Shown: one piece after another, positions 6,887-14,577 of the stretch | Layout: every line of letters starts with the position of its first letter | How positions within the stretch are numbered: the stretch's first letter is position 1 | Translations under genes and position numbers: made by a program | Origin: Oscillospiraceae bacterium | GTDB taxonomy: Bacteria; Bacillota; Clostridia; Oscillospirales; Ruminococcaceae | NCBI GenBank assembly: GCA_004554485.1 | Contig: SFLS01000024.1 | Coordinates: 1-19,783 of the forward strand | Direction of reading: 5' to 3' | Length of the DNA stretch: 19,783 nucleotides | Notes under the pieces: generated by a model | Told to the model about the DNA's origin: nothing | The model's database searches: none | What the model saw: the letters and a program-made list of their open reading frames with translations, nothing else

Positions 6887-7522
6887 TTACCCCTCCAGTA
6901 TCTTCAGGATCTCGGCGGTTGCGGTTTCGATATCGGCGGTTCCGTCGATCTCGGAAAGAATGCCGCGGCCGCGGTAGAAATCCACCACCGGGTCGGTCAG
7001 TTCATGGTAGGTCTTCAGACGGGCCCGCACCGTTTCGGGGTGGTCGTCGCTGCGTGCCTCCAGGCAGCCGCCGCACTTGTCGCAAACGCCCTCCTCTTGG
7101 GGAGGATTGTTTGTGACATGGTAGCTGGCGCCGCATTTGCTGCACACCACGCGTCCCTGTACCCGTTCCACCAGTACCTCGTCGGGTACGTTGATGAGCA
7201 GGGCCTTGTTCATCCGGATGCCCATGTTCAGCAGGGCTTCGGCCTGGGCCAGGTTCCGGGGGAACCCATCCAGGATAAAGCCGTTGGCGCAATCGGGAGA
7301 GGAAACGCGGTCGCGGATGATCTCGGTCACGATCTCATCCGGCACAAATTTCCCCTGATCCATCAGGCCTTTTACCTGCTGTCCCAGCTCGGAGCCGCTG
7401 CGGATCACCTCGCGCAGCGCGTCTCCGGTGGAGATCTTCTGGATCCCGTACCGCCTGCACAGGATATCGGTCTGCGTACCCTTGCCGGCTCCGGGGGGGC
7501 CAAACATAATCAGTTTCATCAT
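6887..7522 (-). CDS. adk: Adenylate kinase (zinc-lid form)
   Basis: A 211-aa enzyme that interconverts ATP + AMP and 2 ADP in the cytoplasm. The P-loop GPPGAGKGT is at 8-16 and the NMP-binding DGFPR at 85-89. The lid carries C127, C130, C147 and C150, the structural zinc site usual in Gram-positive long-form enzymes. The start is taken as the first of two adjacent ATGs (7522, 7519), with GAGGG 9 nt upstream. It lies between secY (28 nt gap) and map (4 nt gap), the conserved spc operon order. Confidence 0.97.
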   Translation of the reverse strand: MMKLIMFGPPGAGKGTQTDILCRRYGIQKISTGDALREVIRSGSELGQQVKGLMDQGKFVPDEIVTEIIRDRVSSPDCANGFILDGFPRNLAQAEALLNMGIRMNKALLINVPDEVLVERVQGRVVCSKCGASYHVTNNPPQEEGVCDKCGGCLEARSDDHPETVRARLKTYHELTDPVVDFYRGRGILSEIDGTADIETATAEILKILEG

Positions 7523-7550
7523 GATTCTGTTCCCTCTGTTCGGTTCCCGG

Positions 7551-8855
7551 TTATTCCAGGAAGCCCTTGTAGTGGCGCATCATCATCTGGGATTCCAGAC
7601 TGCGGGCCGTATCCAGCGCAACGCCTACCACAATGATGATAGAAGTACCGCCCATGGAAATGTTCATGCCGGAAGCCGCACCCAGGATGATGGGCAGGAT
7701 GGCAATGACCGCCAGCATCAGCGCGCCGGTAACGGTAGTCTTGGAAATGATCTTGCTGATAAAATCAGAAGTGGGCTTTCCGGGACGGATACCGGGGATG
7801 GCGCCGTTGTTCTTGCGGATATTGTTGGCCATTTCAACGGGATTGTACTGGATGGCGATATAGAAATAGTTGAACAGAATGATAAGGATGAAGTACAGGA
7901 TCGCGTACCAGATGCTGTCGGTGGAGAACACGTCGGCAATAAACTTGGCAAAGCCTTTTTCGGCATTGGGGCTTACAAAACCGACGATGGTGCCGGGAAT
8001 GGCCAGGAAGGTGGACGCAAAGATGATGGGCAGAACGCCGCTCATGTTCACCTTAATGGGCATATAGCTGCTCTGGCCGCCGTACTGCTTGCGCCCCACA
8101 ATACGCTTGGCGTACTGCACGGGGATGCGGCGCTCGGCGCCGTTCATCAGTACGATGAACGCGATCATGGCGATAAAGAGGACCACGACCAGCGGAACCA
8201 GCACATAGAATCTGGGGTAGAATTCACCCAGCTGCAGATAACCGATCAGGCGGGTGATGAGGGAGGGGAGCCGCGCGATGATACCTGCGAACAGGATAAG
8301 GGAGATACCGTTGCCGATTCCCTTTTCATCAATGCGCTCGCCCAGCCAGACGACCAGCATGGCGCCGGCAGAGAACGCCAGAACGATGGCGATACCGGAG
8401 ATCCAGGCGGATGCACCGCTGGTGTACTTCACCGCGTTGAACTGGCTGCTGCGCAGCAGGGTATAGTAGGCATACGCCTGCAGAACTGCCAGACCAATGG
8501 TGGAATAGCGGGTGATCTTCTTGATCTTTTTCTGCCCCTCGGGGCCTTCCTTGGCCATCCGCTCCAGGGAGGGAATGGCGACGGTAAGCAGCTGAATAAC
8601 GATGGAAGCCGTAATATAGGGGGATACGCCCAGGGCAAAGAGAGTCGCTTCCGCAAAGGCGCCGCCGGTCAGCAGGTTCAGGTAACCCAGCAGGTTTCCC
8701 TGGGTGCTGTTCAGCATCTCCTGCAGACGGCTGGGATCCAGAAACGGCACGGGAATGGCGCAGCCAAGCCGTACGATTATCAGAATCAGCAGGGTATACA
8801 GGAGCTTCTTGCGGAGATCCTCAATTTTCCATGCGTTCCGTAATGTCTGGAACAT
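7551..8855 (-). CDS. secY: Protein translocase subunit SecY
   Basis: A 434-aa integral membrane protein with about ten hydrophobic segments; it forms the SecYEG protein-conducting channel of the cytoplasmic membrane. Recognisable parts are the TM1 region (LLYTLLILIIVRLGCAIPVP), the plug-side sequence after it, the cytoplasmic loop GGQSSYMPIKVNMSGVLPIIFA and the C-terminal ALDTARSLESQMMMRHYKGF. The start ATG overlaps the rplO stop by one base (TAATG), with AGGTGG upstream inside rplO, so translation is probably coupled. Length is normal. Confidence 0.98.
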   Translation of the reverse strand: MFQTLRNAWKIEDLRKKLLYTLLILIIVRLGCAIPVPFLDPSRLQEMLNSTQGNLLGYLNLLTGGAFAEATLFALGVSPYITASIVIQLLTVAIPSLERMAKEGPEGQKKIKKITRYSTIGLAVLQAYAYYTLLRSSQFNAVKYTSGASAWISGIAIVLAFSAGAMLVVWLGERIDEKGIGNGISLILFAGIIARLPSLITRLIGYLQLGEFYPRFYVLVPLVVVLFIAMIAFIVLMNGAERRIPVQYAKRIVGRKQYGGQSSYMPIKVNMSGVLPIIFASTFLAIPGTIVGFVSPNAEKGFAKFIADVFSTDSIWYAILYFILIILFNYFYIAIQYNPVEMANNIRKNNGAIPGIRPGKPTSDFISKIISKTTVTGALMLAVIAILPIILGAASGMNISMGGTSIIIVVGVALDTARSLESQMMMRHYKGFLE

Positions 8856-9295
8856 TATACCACCTCTGCCTTTCCGCCGGCTGCCTCAATTTTGCTCTTA
8901 GCACCTTCGGAGAAAGCGGCTGCTTTAACGGTAAGCTTTTTGGTCACCTCACCGCGGCCCAGGAACTTGACGCCGTCGAAGGTCTTTTTCACAATGCCCG
9001 CATCCTGCAGAGCCTTGGCATCTACCACTGCGCCGTCCTCAAAGCGGGCGAGCACCTCTACGTTCACGCTGGCGTACTTGGTGGCAAAAATGTTCTTGAA
9101 GCCACGCTTGGGGATACGTCTCTGCAGGGGCATCTGGCCGCCCTCAAAGCCGGGACGCACGCCGCCGCCGGAACGGGCATTCTGGCCCTTGTGGCCCTTG
9201 CCGGCGGTTTTGCCGTTGCCGGAACCCGCGCCGCGGCCCACACGGTAGCCCTTATGGGTGCTGCCGGCAGCCGGAGAAAGCTCATTCAGTTTCAT
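8855..9295 (-). CDS. rplO: 50S ribosomal protein L15
   Basis: A 146-aa late-assembly 23S rRNA binding protein. The long Gly/Arg/Lys-rich N-terminal extension is typical (MKLNELSPAAGSTHKGYRVG, then GKTAGKGHKGQNARSGGGVR). A C-terminal globular domain includes GFKNIFATKYASVNVEVL. Start ATG, 19 nt after the rpmD stop. The stop codon overlaps the secY start by one base. Confidence 0.97.
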   Translation of the reverse strand: MKLNELSPAAGSTHKGYRVGRGAGSGNGKTAGKGHKGQNARSGGGVRPGFEGGQMPLQRRIPKRGFKNIFATKYASVNVEVLARFEDGAVVDAKALQDAGIVKKTFDGVKFLGRGEVTKKLTVKAAAFSEGAKSKIEAAGGKAEVV

Positions 9296-9314
9296 AATCG
9301 CTGCACCTCCTTGC

Positions 9315-9503
9315 TTATTCGGTTACCTCAATGAGGTGAGAAATGGTCTTGATCTTGCCACGGGTGGCAGCATTGTCGGGCTGCTCGGTGGTCTGACCGA
9401 TCTTTTTGAGGCCCAGGGAGTAAGCGGTGGCAATCTGCTTCTCCAGCCGGCCGTTCAGGCTCTTTACCAGCTTGATCTTCAGGGTCTTTTCTGCTTTAGC
9501 CAT
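9315..9503 (-). CDS. rpmD: 50S ribosomal protein L30
   Basis: A 62-aa small 23S rRNA binding protein. The family pattern is LKIKLVKSLNGRLEKQIATAYSLGLKKIGQ followed by DNAATRGKIKTISHLIEV. A short basic N-terminus (MAKAEKT) precedes it. Length is normal. Start ATG with an AAGGAGG ribosome binding site, 14 nt after the rpsE stop. Confidence 0.96.
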   Translation of the reverse strand: MAKAEKTLKIKLVKSLNGRLEKQIATAYSLGLKKIGQTTEQPDNAATRGKIKTISHLIEVTE

Positions 9504-9517
9504 GTTCGCTTACCTCC

Positions 9518-10018
9518 TTAACCCAGAATTTCTTTGGCGCTCTTGCCGCGGACCTCGGCAACTTCCTCTACGGTACGCAGAGCCTTCAGGCCCTCGAACG
9601 TAGCGGTAACGACGTTGCAGGGGTTGTTGGAGCGCAGGCACTTGGTACGGATATCGCTGATCCCGGCGACCTCCAGAACGGCACGGACCGCGCCGCCGGC
9701 AATAACGCCGGTACCCTGGGGAGCGGGCTTCATCAGTACCTCACCGGCGCCGAACTTGCCGATGATCTCGTGCGGGATGGTGGTTCCCTTGAGGGAAACT
9801 TTAACCATGTTCTTCTTCGCATCCTCAATCCCCTTGCGGATAGCGTCCGGGACTTCGCCGGCCTTGCCGATACCGAAACCGATGGTTCCGTTGCCGTCAC
9901 CGACGACTACCAGCGCAGCAAATTTGTAGATACGACCGCCCTTGACGGTTTTGGAGACGCGGCCGATGTGTACGACCTTCTCCTGCAGATCCAGTTTAGA
10001 TGCATCAATACGAGCCAA
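9518..10018 (-). CDS. rpsE: 30S ribosomal protein S5 (TTG start)
   Basis: A 166-aa protein at the mRNA entry site of the 30S subunit, with roles in decoding accuracy and helicase activity. The N-terminal dsRBD-like domain is seen in EKVVHIGRVSKTVKGGRIY and ALVVVGDGNGTIGFGIGKA. The C-terminal S5 domain includes APQGTGVIAGGAVRAVLE. The only start consistent with family length is TTG at 10018, with AGGAGGG 6 nt upstream; the next in-frame Met is about 70 residues inside. It lies 16 nt after the rplR stop. Confidence 0.96.
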   Translation of the reverse strand: MARIDASKLDLQEKVVHIGRVSKTVKGGRIYKFAALVVVGDGNGTIGFGIGKAGEVPDAIRKGIEDAKKNMVKVSLKGTTIPHEIIGKFGAGEVLMKPAPQGTGVIAGGAVRAVLEVAGISDIRTKCLRSNNPCNVVTATFEGLKALRTVEEVAEVRGKSAKEILG

Positions 10019-10034
10019 AAGTGTCCCTCCTCTC

Positions 10035-10394
10035 TCAGAATTTCAGGCCGCCCTCACGGGCGCCTTCGGCCAGTTCCGCCACGCGGCCGTGATAAACAAA
10101 GCCGCCGCGGTCGAACACAACCTCTTCGATGTTTGCTTTTTTGGCGGCTTCGGCGATTGCAAGACCTACCTTGCGGGCGCCTTCCTTGTTGCCGCCGTAG
10201 CCGTCAAAGCCCTTATCCATGCTGGAAGCAGCAGCCAGCGTTACGCCAAGATCATCATTGATGACCTGCGCGTAAATATGGTTGGCGGAGCGGAAAACGG
10301 CCAGCCGGGGACGCTGGGCGGTACCGTATACCTTGCCGCGTACTCTGGCGCGTCTTTTAAGACGGCTCTTTTTGCTGTCAACTTTTGTAACCAT
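10035..10394 (-). CDS. rplR: 50S ribosomal protein L18
   Basis: A 119-aa 5S rRNA binding protein of the central protuberance, working with L5. The family core is the basic KKSRLKRRARVRGKVYGT, then RPRLAVFRSANHIYAQVINDD and the C-terminal VVFDRGGFVYHGRVAELAEG. Length is normal. Start ATG, 18 nt after the rplF stop, preceded by AAGGAGGAG. Confidence 0.97.
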   Translation of the reverse strand: MVTKVDSKKSRLKRRARVRGKVYGTAQRPRLAVFRSANHIYAQVINDDLGVTLAAASSMDKGFDGYGGNKEGARKVGLAIAEAAKKANIEEVVFDRGGFVYHGRVAELAEGAREGGLKF

Positions 10395-10412
10395 TTAGAT
10401 ACTCCTCCTTCC

Positions 10413-10955
10413 TTATTTCCCTTTGCCGGCTTTACCTTCCTTGCGGATGATAACCTCGTCGACATATTTGATGCCCTTGCCCTTATAAGGCTCGGGGGGA
10501 CGCTTTTCGCGGATCTCCGCGGCAAACTGGCCCACGGCCTGCTTGTCGGCGCCCTTTACGATGATCTTGTTGGGAGCGGGGACCTCGATGGTGATGCCGG
10601 GGATTTCGGGTACGATGACCTGATGGGAATAACCCAGGTTCATGACCAGCTCGTTGCCCTGCTTGGCGGCACGGTAACCCACGCCGTTGATCTCCAGTTC
10701 CTTGCTGAAGCCTTTTTCGATACCCTCCACCATATTGTGGATCAGGGCACGGTACAGGCCGTGCATGCTCTTGGTCTCCTTCTCTTCGTCTGCACGGGTG
10801 ATGTGCATGACATTGCCGTCCACCTTTACTCCGATGCGGCTGTCGACGGTCTGGCTCAGGGTGATGCCCTTACCGCTGACGGTAACGGTGTTGCCCTCTA
10901 CCTTGACTTCGATGCCGGCGGGGATTTCGATGGGCTTGTTGCCAATTCTGCTCAT
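10413..10955 (-). CDS. rplF: 50S ribosomal protein L6
   Basis: A 180-aa protein near the factor-binding site of the 50S subunit, made of two similar domains from an internal duplication. It begins MSRIGNKPIEIPAGIEVKVE. The C-terminal family signature is PEPYKGKGIKYVDEVIIRKEGK, seen here at about residues 153-174. Length is normal. Start ATG with AAGGAGGG upstream; 14 nt separate it from the rpsH stop. Confidence 0.97.
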   Translation of the reverse strand: MSRIGNKPIEIPAGIEVKVEGNTVTVSGKGITLSQTVDSRIGVKVDGNVMHITRADEEKETKSMHGLYRALIHNMVEGIEKGFSKELEINGVGYRAAKQGNELVMNLGYSHQVIVPEIPGITIEVPAPNKIIVKGADKQAVGQFAAEIREKRPPEPYKGKGIKYVDEVIIRKEGKAGKGK

Positions 10956-10969
10956 TCTACTTTCCCTCC

Positions 10970-11368
10970 TTACCAGATGAACGCCAGGACTTCGCCGCCG
11001 ACGTTGAGCTTACGGGCCTCTTTGTCGGTGATGACGCCCTTGGAAGTGGAGAGGATCGCGATACCCAGGCCCTTCATGACCTTGGGGCAGTCCTCACAGC
11101 TTGTGTAAATACGCAGGCCGGGCTTGGAGACTCTGCGCAGGCCCTGGAGTACCGGGGTCTTGTTTGCACCGTATTTCAGGGTAATACGGATGATGCCCTG
11201 CTTGCCGTCATCGATGACGGTGAAAGCCTTGATATAGCCCTCGTCAAGAAGAATCTGAGCAATAGAAGTCTTCATCTTTGACGCAGGAATATCAACAGTG
11301 TCGTGCTTTGCGCTGTTCGCATTGCGGATGCGGGTCAGCATATCAGCAATCGTATCAGTGATATACAT
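10970..11368 (-). CDS. rpsH: 30S ribosomal protein S8
   Basis: A 132-aa central-domain 16S rRNA binding protein. It begins MYITDTIADMLTRIRNANSA and ends with the conserved region LGIAILSTSKGVITDKEARK followed by NVGGEVLAFIW. In E. coli S8 represses the spc operon by binding near the L5 start; no matching structure was identified here. Start ATG with AAGGAGG 7 nt upstream; 21 nt after the rpsN stop. Confidence 0.97.
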   Translation of the reverse strand: MYITDTIADMLTRIRNANSAKHDTVDIPASKMKTSIAQILLDEGYIKAFTVIDDGKQGIIRITLKYGANKTPVLQGLRRVSKPGLRIYTSCEDCPKVMKGLGIAILSTSKGVITDKEARKLNVGGEVLAFIW

Positions 11369-11389
11369 AGGTCAACCTCCTTCTTTCTA

Positions 11390-11575
11390 TTACCAGCTTG
11401 CTTTCTTAACGCCGGGGATCTGGCCCTTATAGGCCAGCTCGCGGAAACAGATACGGCAGATCCCGTACTTACGCAGGTAAGCGTGGGGGCGGCCGCAGAT
11501 CTTGCAGCGGTTGTAAGCTCTGGTAGAGAACTTAGCGGGAGCCTGCTGCTTGAGTTTCATCGACAGTTTTGCCAT
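11390..11575 (-). CDS. rpsN: 30S ribosomal protein S14, type Z (zinc-binding)
   Basis: A 61-aa protein of the 30S head. It is the short zinc-binding form, with C24, C27, C40 and C43 and the conserved C-terminus CFRELAYKGQIPGVKKASW. Length matches the type Z family; the long cysteine-free form (about 89 aa, often induced in zinc starvation) is not in this window. Start ATG with AAGGAGGT upstream, 14 nt after the rplE stop. Confidence 0.97.
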   Translation of the reverse strand: MAKLSMKLKQQAPAKFSTRAYNRCKICGRPHAYLRKYGICRICFRELAYKGQIPGVKKASW

Positions 11576-11589
11576 TTTTCTCTACCTCC

Positions 11590-12129
11590 TTACTTCTCAA
11601 AGGGCGCGCCCATCAGGGAGAGCAGCTCTTTGGCTTCTTCATCGGTCTTGGCGGTGGTAACAAAGGTGATGTCCATGCCGCGGACCTTATCGATCTTATC
11701 GTACTCGATTTCGGGGAAGATCAGCTGCTCGCGGATGCCGAGGTTGTAGTCGCCGCGGCCGTCGAAGCTGTTGGCGTTGATGCCGCGGAAGTCGCGTACA
11801 CGGGGCAGCGCGATGTTGAACAGCTTATCCACGAACTCGTACATTCTTTCGCCGCGCAGGGTCACCTTCGCGCCGATGATCATGCCTTCGCGCAGCTTGA
11901 AGTTCGCGACGGATTTGTGTGCTTTGCAGGCGACGGCCTTCTGGCCGGTGATCTTACCCAGATCGGTGACGATGGCGTCCAGCATCTTGGGGTTATCCTT
12001 CAGCTCGCCGCAGCCAACGTTGATGACGACCTTATCCAGCTTGGGGATCTGCATAACACTCTTGTAGCCGAACTTGCTCATCATTGCAGGGGCTACGTCA
12101 CTCTTATAGAATTCTTTCAAACGTGCCAT
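11590..12129 (-). CDS. rplE: 50S ribosomal protein L5
   Basis: A 179-aa 5S rRNA binding protein of the central protuberance that contacts the P-site tRNA and bridge B1b. Family parts include MQIPKLDKVVINVGCGE, TGQKAVACKAHKSVANFKLR and GMDITFVTTAKTDEEAKELL. The start is the ATG at 12129 (MARLKEFYKSD), with AAGGAGGAT upstream. A longer in-frame reading to 12171 would overlap the end of rplX and lacks a ribosome binding site. It lies 14 nt after the rplX stop. Confidence 0.97.
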   Translation of the reverse strand: MARLKEFYKSDVAPAMMSKFGYKSVMQIPKLDKVVINVGCGELKDNPKMLDAIVTDLGKITGQKAVACKAHKSVANFKLREGMIIGAKVTLRGERMYEFVDKLFNIALPRVRDFRGINANSFDGRGDYNLGIREQLIFPEIEYDKIDKVRGMDITFVTTAKTDEEAKELLSLMGAPFEK

Positions 12130-12143
12130 GATTATCCTCCTTC

Positions 12144-12458
12144 TTAATAAGATGCGCCGCAGTGCTTGCACACACGGGTCTTGGTGTCGCCCTCGATTTT
12201 ATGGGCCAGGCGGGTCGCCTTGCCGCACTTGGGGCAGACAGCCATTACTTTACAGGCATAAACAGCGGATTCCGCCTTCATGATGCCGGCGGGGTCTCCC
12301 TGCTTGCGGGGCTTAACATGCTTGGTTACCATGTTCAGGCCCTCTACGATGACCTTACCCTCCTTGGGGCTGACCTGCAGAACCTTGCCCTGCTTGCCCT
12401 TATCCTTGCCGGAGAGCATGACGACAGTGTCGCCGGTCTTTACATGAAGATGATTCAT
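12144..12458 (-). CDS. rplX: 50S ribosomal protein L24 (zinc-ribbon form)
   Basis: A 104-aa assembly-initiator protein with an N-terminal KOW motif (GDTVVMLSGKDKGKQGKV). The C-terminal half carries C75, C78, C97 and C100 (CPKCG...CKHCG), the zinc-type form; many L24 proteins lack these cysteines. The ATG at 12458 has AAGGAGGT about 10 nt upstream. An in-frame GTG at 12470 would sit directly on that ribosome binding site and is rejected as the start. It follows rplN after 16 nt. Confidence 0.95.
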   Translation of the reverse strand: MNHLHVKTGDTVVMLSGKDKGKQGKVLQVSPKEGKVIVEGLNMVTKHVKPRKQGDPAGIMKAESAVYACKVMAVCPKCGKATRLAHKIEGDTKTRVCKHCGASY

Positions 12459-12474
12459 CGTTTGCGACACCTCC

Positions 12475-12843
12475 TTACAGAACTTCCGGAGCCAGGGACA
12501 GGATCTTGGTGTAATCCTTTTCTCTCAGCTCTCTGGCTACCGGTCCAAAAATACGGGTACCACGGGGGTTTTTGTCCTCCTTGATGATAACGGCTGCGTT
12601 TTCATCAAAGCGGATATAAGTGCCGTCCTCCCGGCGCAGCCCCTTCGCGGAGCGTACGATCACGGCGCGGACTACTTCGCCCTTCTTGACGGTGCCGCCG
12701 GGGGCCGCCTTTTTGACGGAAGCCACGACTACATCGCCGATATTGGCATATCTCTTGCGGGAGCCGCCCAGCACGCGAATGCACATCAGTTCCTTCGCGC
12801 CGGTGTTGTCAGCTACCTTGAGATAGGTCTGCATCTGAATCAC
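12475..12843 (-). CDS. rplN: 50S ribosomal protein L14 (GTG start)
   Basis: A 122-aa protein of the 50S-30S interface (bridge B8). The family sequence starts MIQMQTYLKVADNTGAKELM and ends RELREKDYTKILSLAPEVL. The start is GTG at 12843, with AAGGAGG 8 nt upstream; the in-frame ATG at 12834 would remove conserved residues. An unusually long 110-nt spacer with two inverted repeats separates it from rpsQ. Confidence 0.97.
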   Translation of the reverse strand: MIQMQTYLKVADNTGAKELMCIRVLGGSRKRYANIGDVVVASVKKAAPGGTVKKGEVVRAVIVRSAKGLRREDGTYIRFDENAAVIIKEDKNPRGTRIFGPVARELREKDYTKILSLAPEVL

Positions 12844-12953
12844 AGAGCGTTCCTCCTTTCAAAGACTCGTACAGTTCCTTTCTGCACGGTTCTATTCCAT
12901 ATAACAGAATTGATACAAAATTTGCGCGGTTGACCGCGAAGGCCGGGTCTTGC
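12844..12953 (-). other. 110-nt spacer between rpsQ and rplN with two hairpins
   Basis: Read on the minus strand, the spacer first forms a 5-bp stem with a TCAA loop (12925-12938, CGCGG/CCGCG), followed by CAAATTTTG, a weak U-tract. A second stem of 7 bp with one G-U pair lies at 12890-12909. No ORF and no convincing internal promoter is seen. The spacer ends in the strong rplN ribosome binding site. It might slow or attenuate transcription between rpsQ and rplN; this is inference. Confidence 0.45.
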
Positions 12954-13211
12954 TTACTTCGCCTTCTCGATGATCTCCACCACACGCCATCTCTTGTCCT
13001 TGGAGATGGGGCGGGTTTCCATAATCATGACGGTGTCGCCAATACCGCAAGCGTTTTCTTCGTCGTGCGCCTTGAATTTCACGGTGTGCTTTACGATCTT
13101 CTTATACAGCGGGTGACGGACGTTATCGACAACGGCGACCACTACGGTCTTGTCCATCTTGTCGGAAACGACTTTGCCCGTTCTGGTTTTTCTCAGGTTT
13201 CTTTCGCTCAC
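12954..13211 (-). CDS. rpsQ: 30S ribosomal protein S17 (GTG start)
   Basis: An 85-aa OB-fold protein that binds 16S rRNA early in assembly. The family core is RKTRTGKVVSDKMDKTVVVA, then HTVKFKAHDEENACGIGDTV and the C-terminal MIMETRPISKDKRWRVVEII. The start is GTG at 13211 with GGGAGG 8 nt upstream. It lies 24 nt after the rpmC stop and before the long spacer preceding rplN. Confidence 0.96.
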   Translation of the reverse strand: MSERNLRKTRTGKVVSDKMDKTVVVAVVDNVRHPLYKKIVKHTVKFKAHDEENACGIGDTVMIMETRPISKDKRWRVVEIIEKAK

Positions 13212-13235
13212 GAGGATTTCCTCCCTTCTCCTATA

Positions 13236-13433
13236 TTACTTGTTCTCCAGCTCTTTTTCCTTCAGGATGGTCTTGACGCGGGCAATATCCTTCTTGACCT
13301 CGTTCAGACGCAGCGGGTTATCCAGCTGGTTGACAGCGTGCTGGAAGCGAAGATTGAAAAGCTCTGTCTTCAGGTCAGCAAGCTTTTTGTTCAGTTCCTG
13401 AGCAGAAAGTGCTCTGATTTCGGCAGCCTTCAT
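13236..13433 (-). CDS. rpmC: 50S ribosomal protein L29
   Basis: A 65-aa two-helix protein at the peptide exit tunnel, next to L23. The pattern is MKAAEIRALSAQELNKKLAD, then LKTELFNLRFQHAVNQLDNP and a C-terminal IARVKTILKEKE. The ATG at 13433 overlaps the rplP stop by one base (TAATG), which suggests translational coupling. Length is normal. Confidence 0.96.
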   Translation of the reverse strand: MKAAEIRALSAQELNKKLADLKTELFNLRFQHAVNQLDNPLRLNEVKKDIARVKTILKEKELENK

Positions 13434-13858
13434 TATTCTTCACTCCCTTCGGTTTCTTTCTTTACAAATTTGCACTTGATCGGCAGCTTGTGCATAGCCA
13501 GACGCATAGCCTCGCGGGCAATGCTTTCGTCCACGCCGCCCATCTCGAACAGGATGCGGCCGGGCTTGACCACGGCCACCCAGTACTCGGGGCTGCCCTT
13601 ACCGGAACCCATGCGGGTCTCGGCGGGCTTGGCGGTTACGGGCTTATCGGGGAAGATCTTGATCCATACCTGACCGCCGCGCTTGATATAGCGGGTCATG
13701 GCGATACGGGCGGCCTCGATCTGGTTGGAGGTGATCCAGGCGGGCTCCAGAGCCTGCAGACCATACTCGCCGTTGGAAACGGTGTTGCCGCGCATTGCCT
13801 TGCCGGTCAGACGACCGCGCTGGACGCGACGATATTTTACTCTTTTGGGCAACAGCAT
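13433..13858 (-). CDS. rplP: 50S ribosomal protein L16
   Basis: A 141-aa protein near the A-site tRNA and peptidyl transferase centre. It begins MLLPKRVKYRRVQRGRLTGK and carries the family segments KRGGQVWIKIFPDKPVTAKP, MGSGKGSPEYWVAVVKPGR and REAMRLAMHKLPIKCKFV. Length is normal. Its start overlaps the rpsC stop by one base and its stop overlaps the rpmC start by one base, so rpsC-rplP-rpmC form a tightly coupled block. Confidence 0.97.
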   Translation of the reverse strand: MLLPKRVKYRRVQRGRLTGKAMRGNTVSNGEYGLQALEPAWITSNQIEAARIAMTRYIKRGGQVWIKIFPDKPVTAKPAETRMGSGKGSPEYWVAVVKPGRILFEMGGVDESIAREAMRLAMHKLPIKCKFVKKETEGSEE

Positions 13859-14556
13859 TACTTGCGGCCTCCTTCCTTCTTGGGCTTACGGTCCTGCAGC
13901 ACCTCGCCGGCATAGATCCACACCTTTACGCCGATGCGGCCGTAGGTGGTGGCAGCCTCCGCAAAGCCGTAGTCAATATCGGCGCGCAGGGTCTGCAGCG
14001 GGATGGTGCCCTCGTGATACTGCTCCACACGGGCGATCTCGGCGCCGCCCAGACGGCCGGAGCACTGAGTCTTGATGCCCTTGGCGCCGGGCTCGCGGCC
14101 CATGGGCTTCATGGCACGGCCGATGGCCTGCTTCATGGCGCGGCGGAAGGACACACGGCCCTCCAGCTGAGCGGCGATGTTTTCGGCAACCAGCTGAGCG
14201 TTCTTATCGGGGCTCTTGACTTCGATGACGCCCAGGGGCAGCACGGTGAGCTTCTGGGTCTTGCCCTTGTTCACCAGCGCTTCGCACTCGGCGCGCAGTT
14301 TTTCGATCTCCGCGCCGCCCTTACCGATGACGATACCGGGACGGGCGCAGTGGATGTTGATACGGACCTTATCGGCGGTTCTCTCGATCTCAATCTTGGG
14401 AACGCCGGCATCGTACAGCTTCTTCTTCAGGAATTTACGCAGGTTATAGTCCTCGACCAAGATATCGCCGAAAGCGTTATCACGAGCAAACCAGCGGGAA
14501 TCCCAATCCTTGATTACGCCCACGCGAAGACCGTGGGGATTTACTTTCTGTCCCAT
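13858..14556 (-). CDS. rpsC: 30S ribosomal protein S3
   Basis: A 232-aa protein at the mRNA entry tunnel of the 30S head. It starts MGQKVNPHGLRVGVIKDWDS. A type II KH domain contains the GKGG loop of GIVIGKGGAEIEKL (about 76-89). The C-terminal S3 domain includes GIKTQCSGRLGGAEIARVE and GRIGVKVWIYAGEVL. Start ATG with GAAGGAGGT upstream; 21 nt after the rplV stop. Confidence 0.97.
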   Translation of the reverse strand: MGQKVNPHGLRVGVIKDWDSRWFARDNAFGDILVEDYNLRKFLKKKLYDAGVPKIEIERTADKVRINIHCARPGIVIGKGGAEIEKLRAECEALVNKGKTQKLTVLPLGVIEVKSPDKNAQLVAENIAAQLEGRVSFRRAMKQAIGRAMKPMGREPGAKGIKTQCSGRLGGAEIARVEQYHEGTIPLQTLRADIDYGFAEAATTYGRIGVKVWIYAGEVLQDRKPKKEGGRK

Positions 14557-14577
14557 AGTTTACCTCCTTCTTTCAGC

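Noticed and set aside
7428..8843. Long plus-strand open frame (471 codons) antisense to secY
   Set aside because: It mirrors the codon pattern of secY, with a Gly/His/Asp-rich low-complexity translation and no family resemblance.
9942..11108. Plus-strand open frame (388 codons) antisense to rplR, rplF and part of rpsH
   Set aside because: A shadow of several conserved genes; no ribosome binding site or domain.
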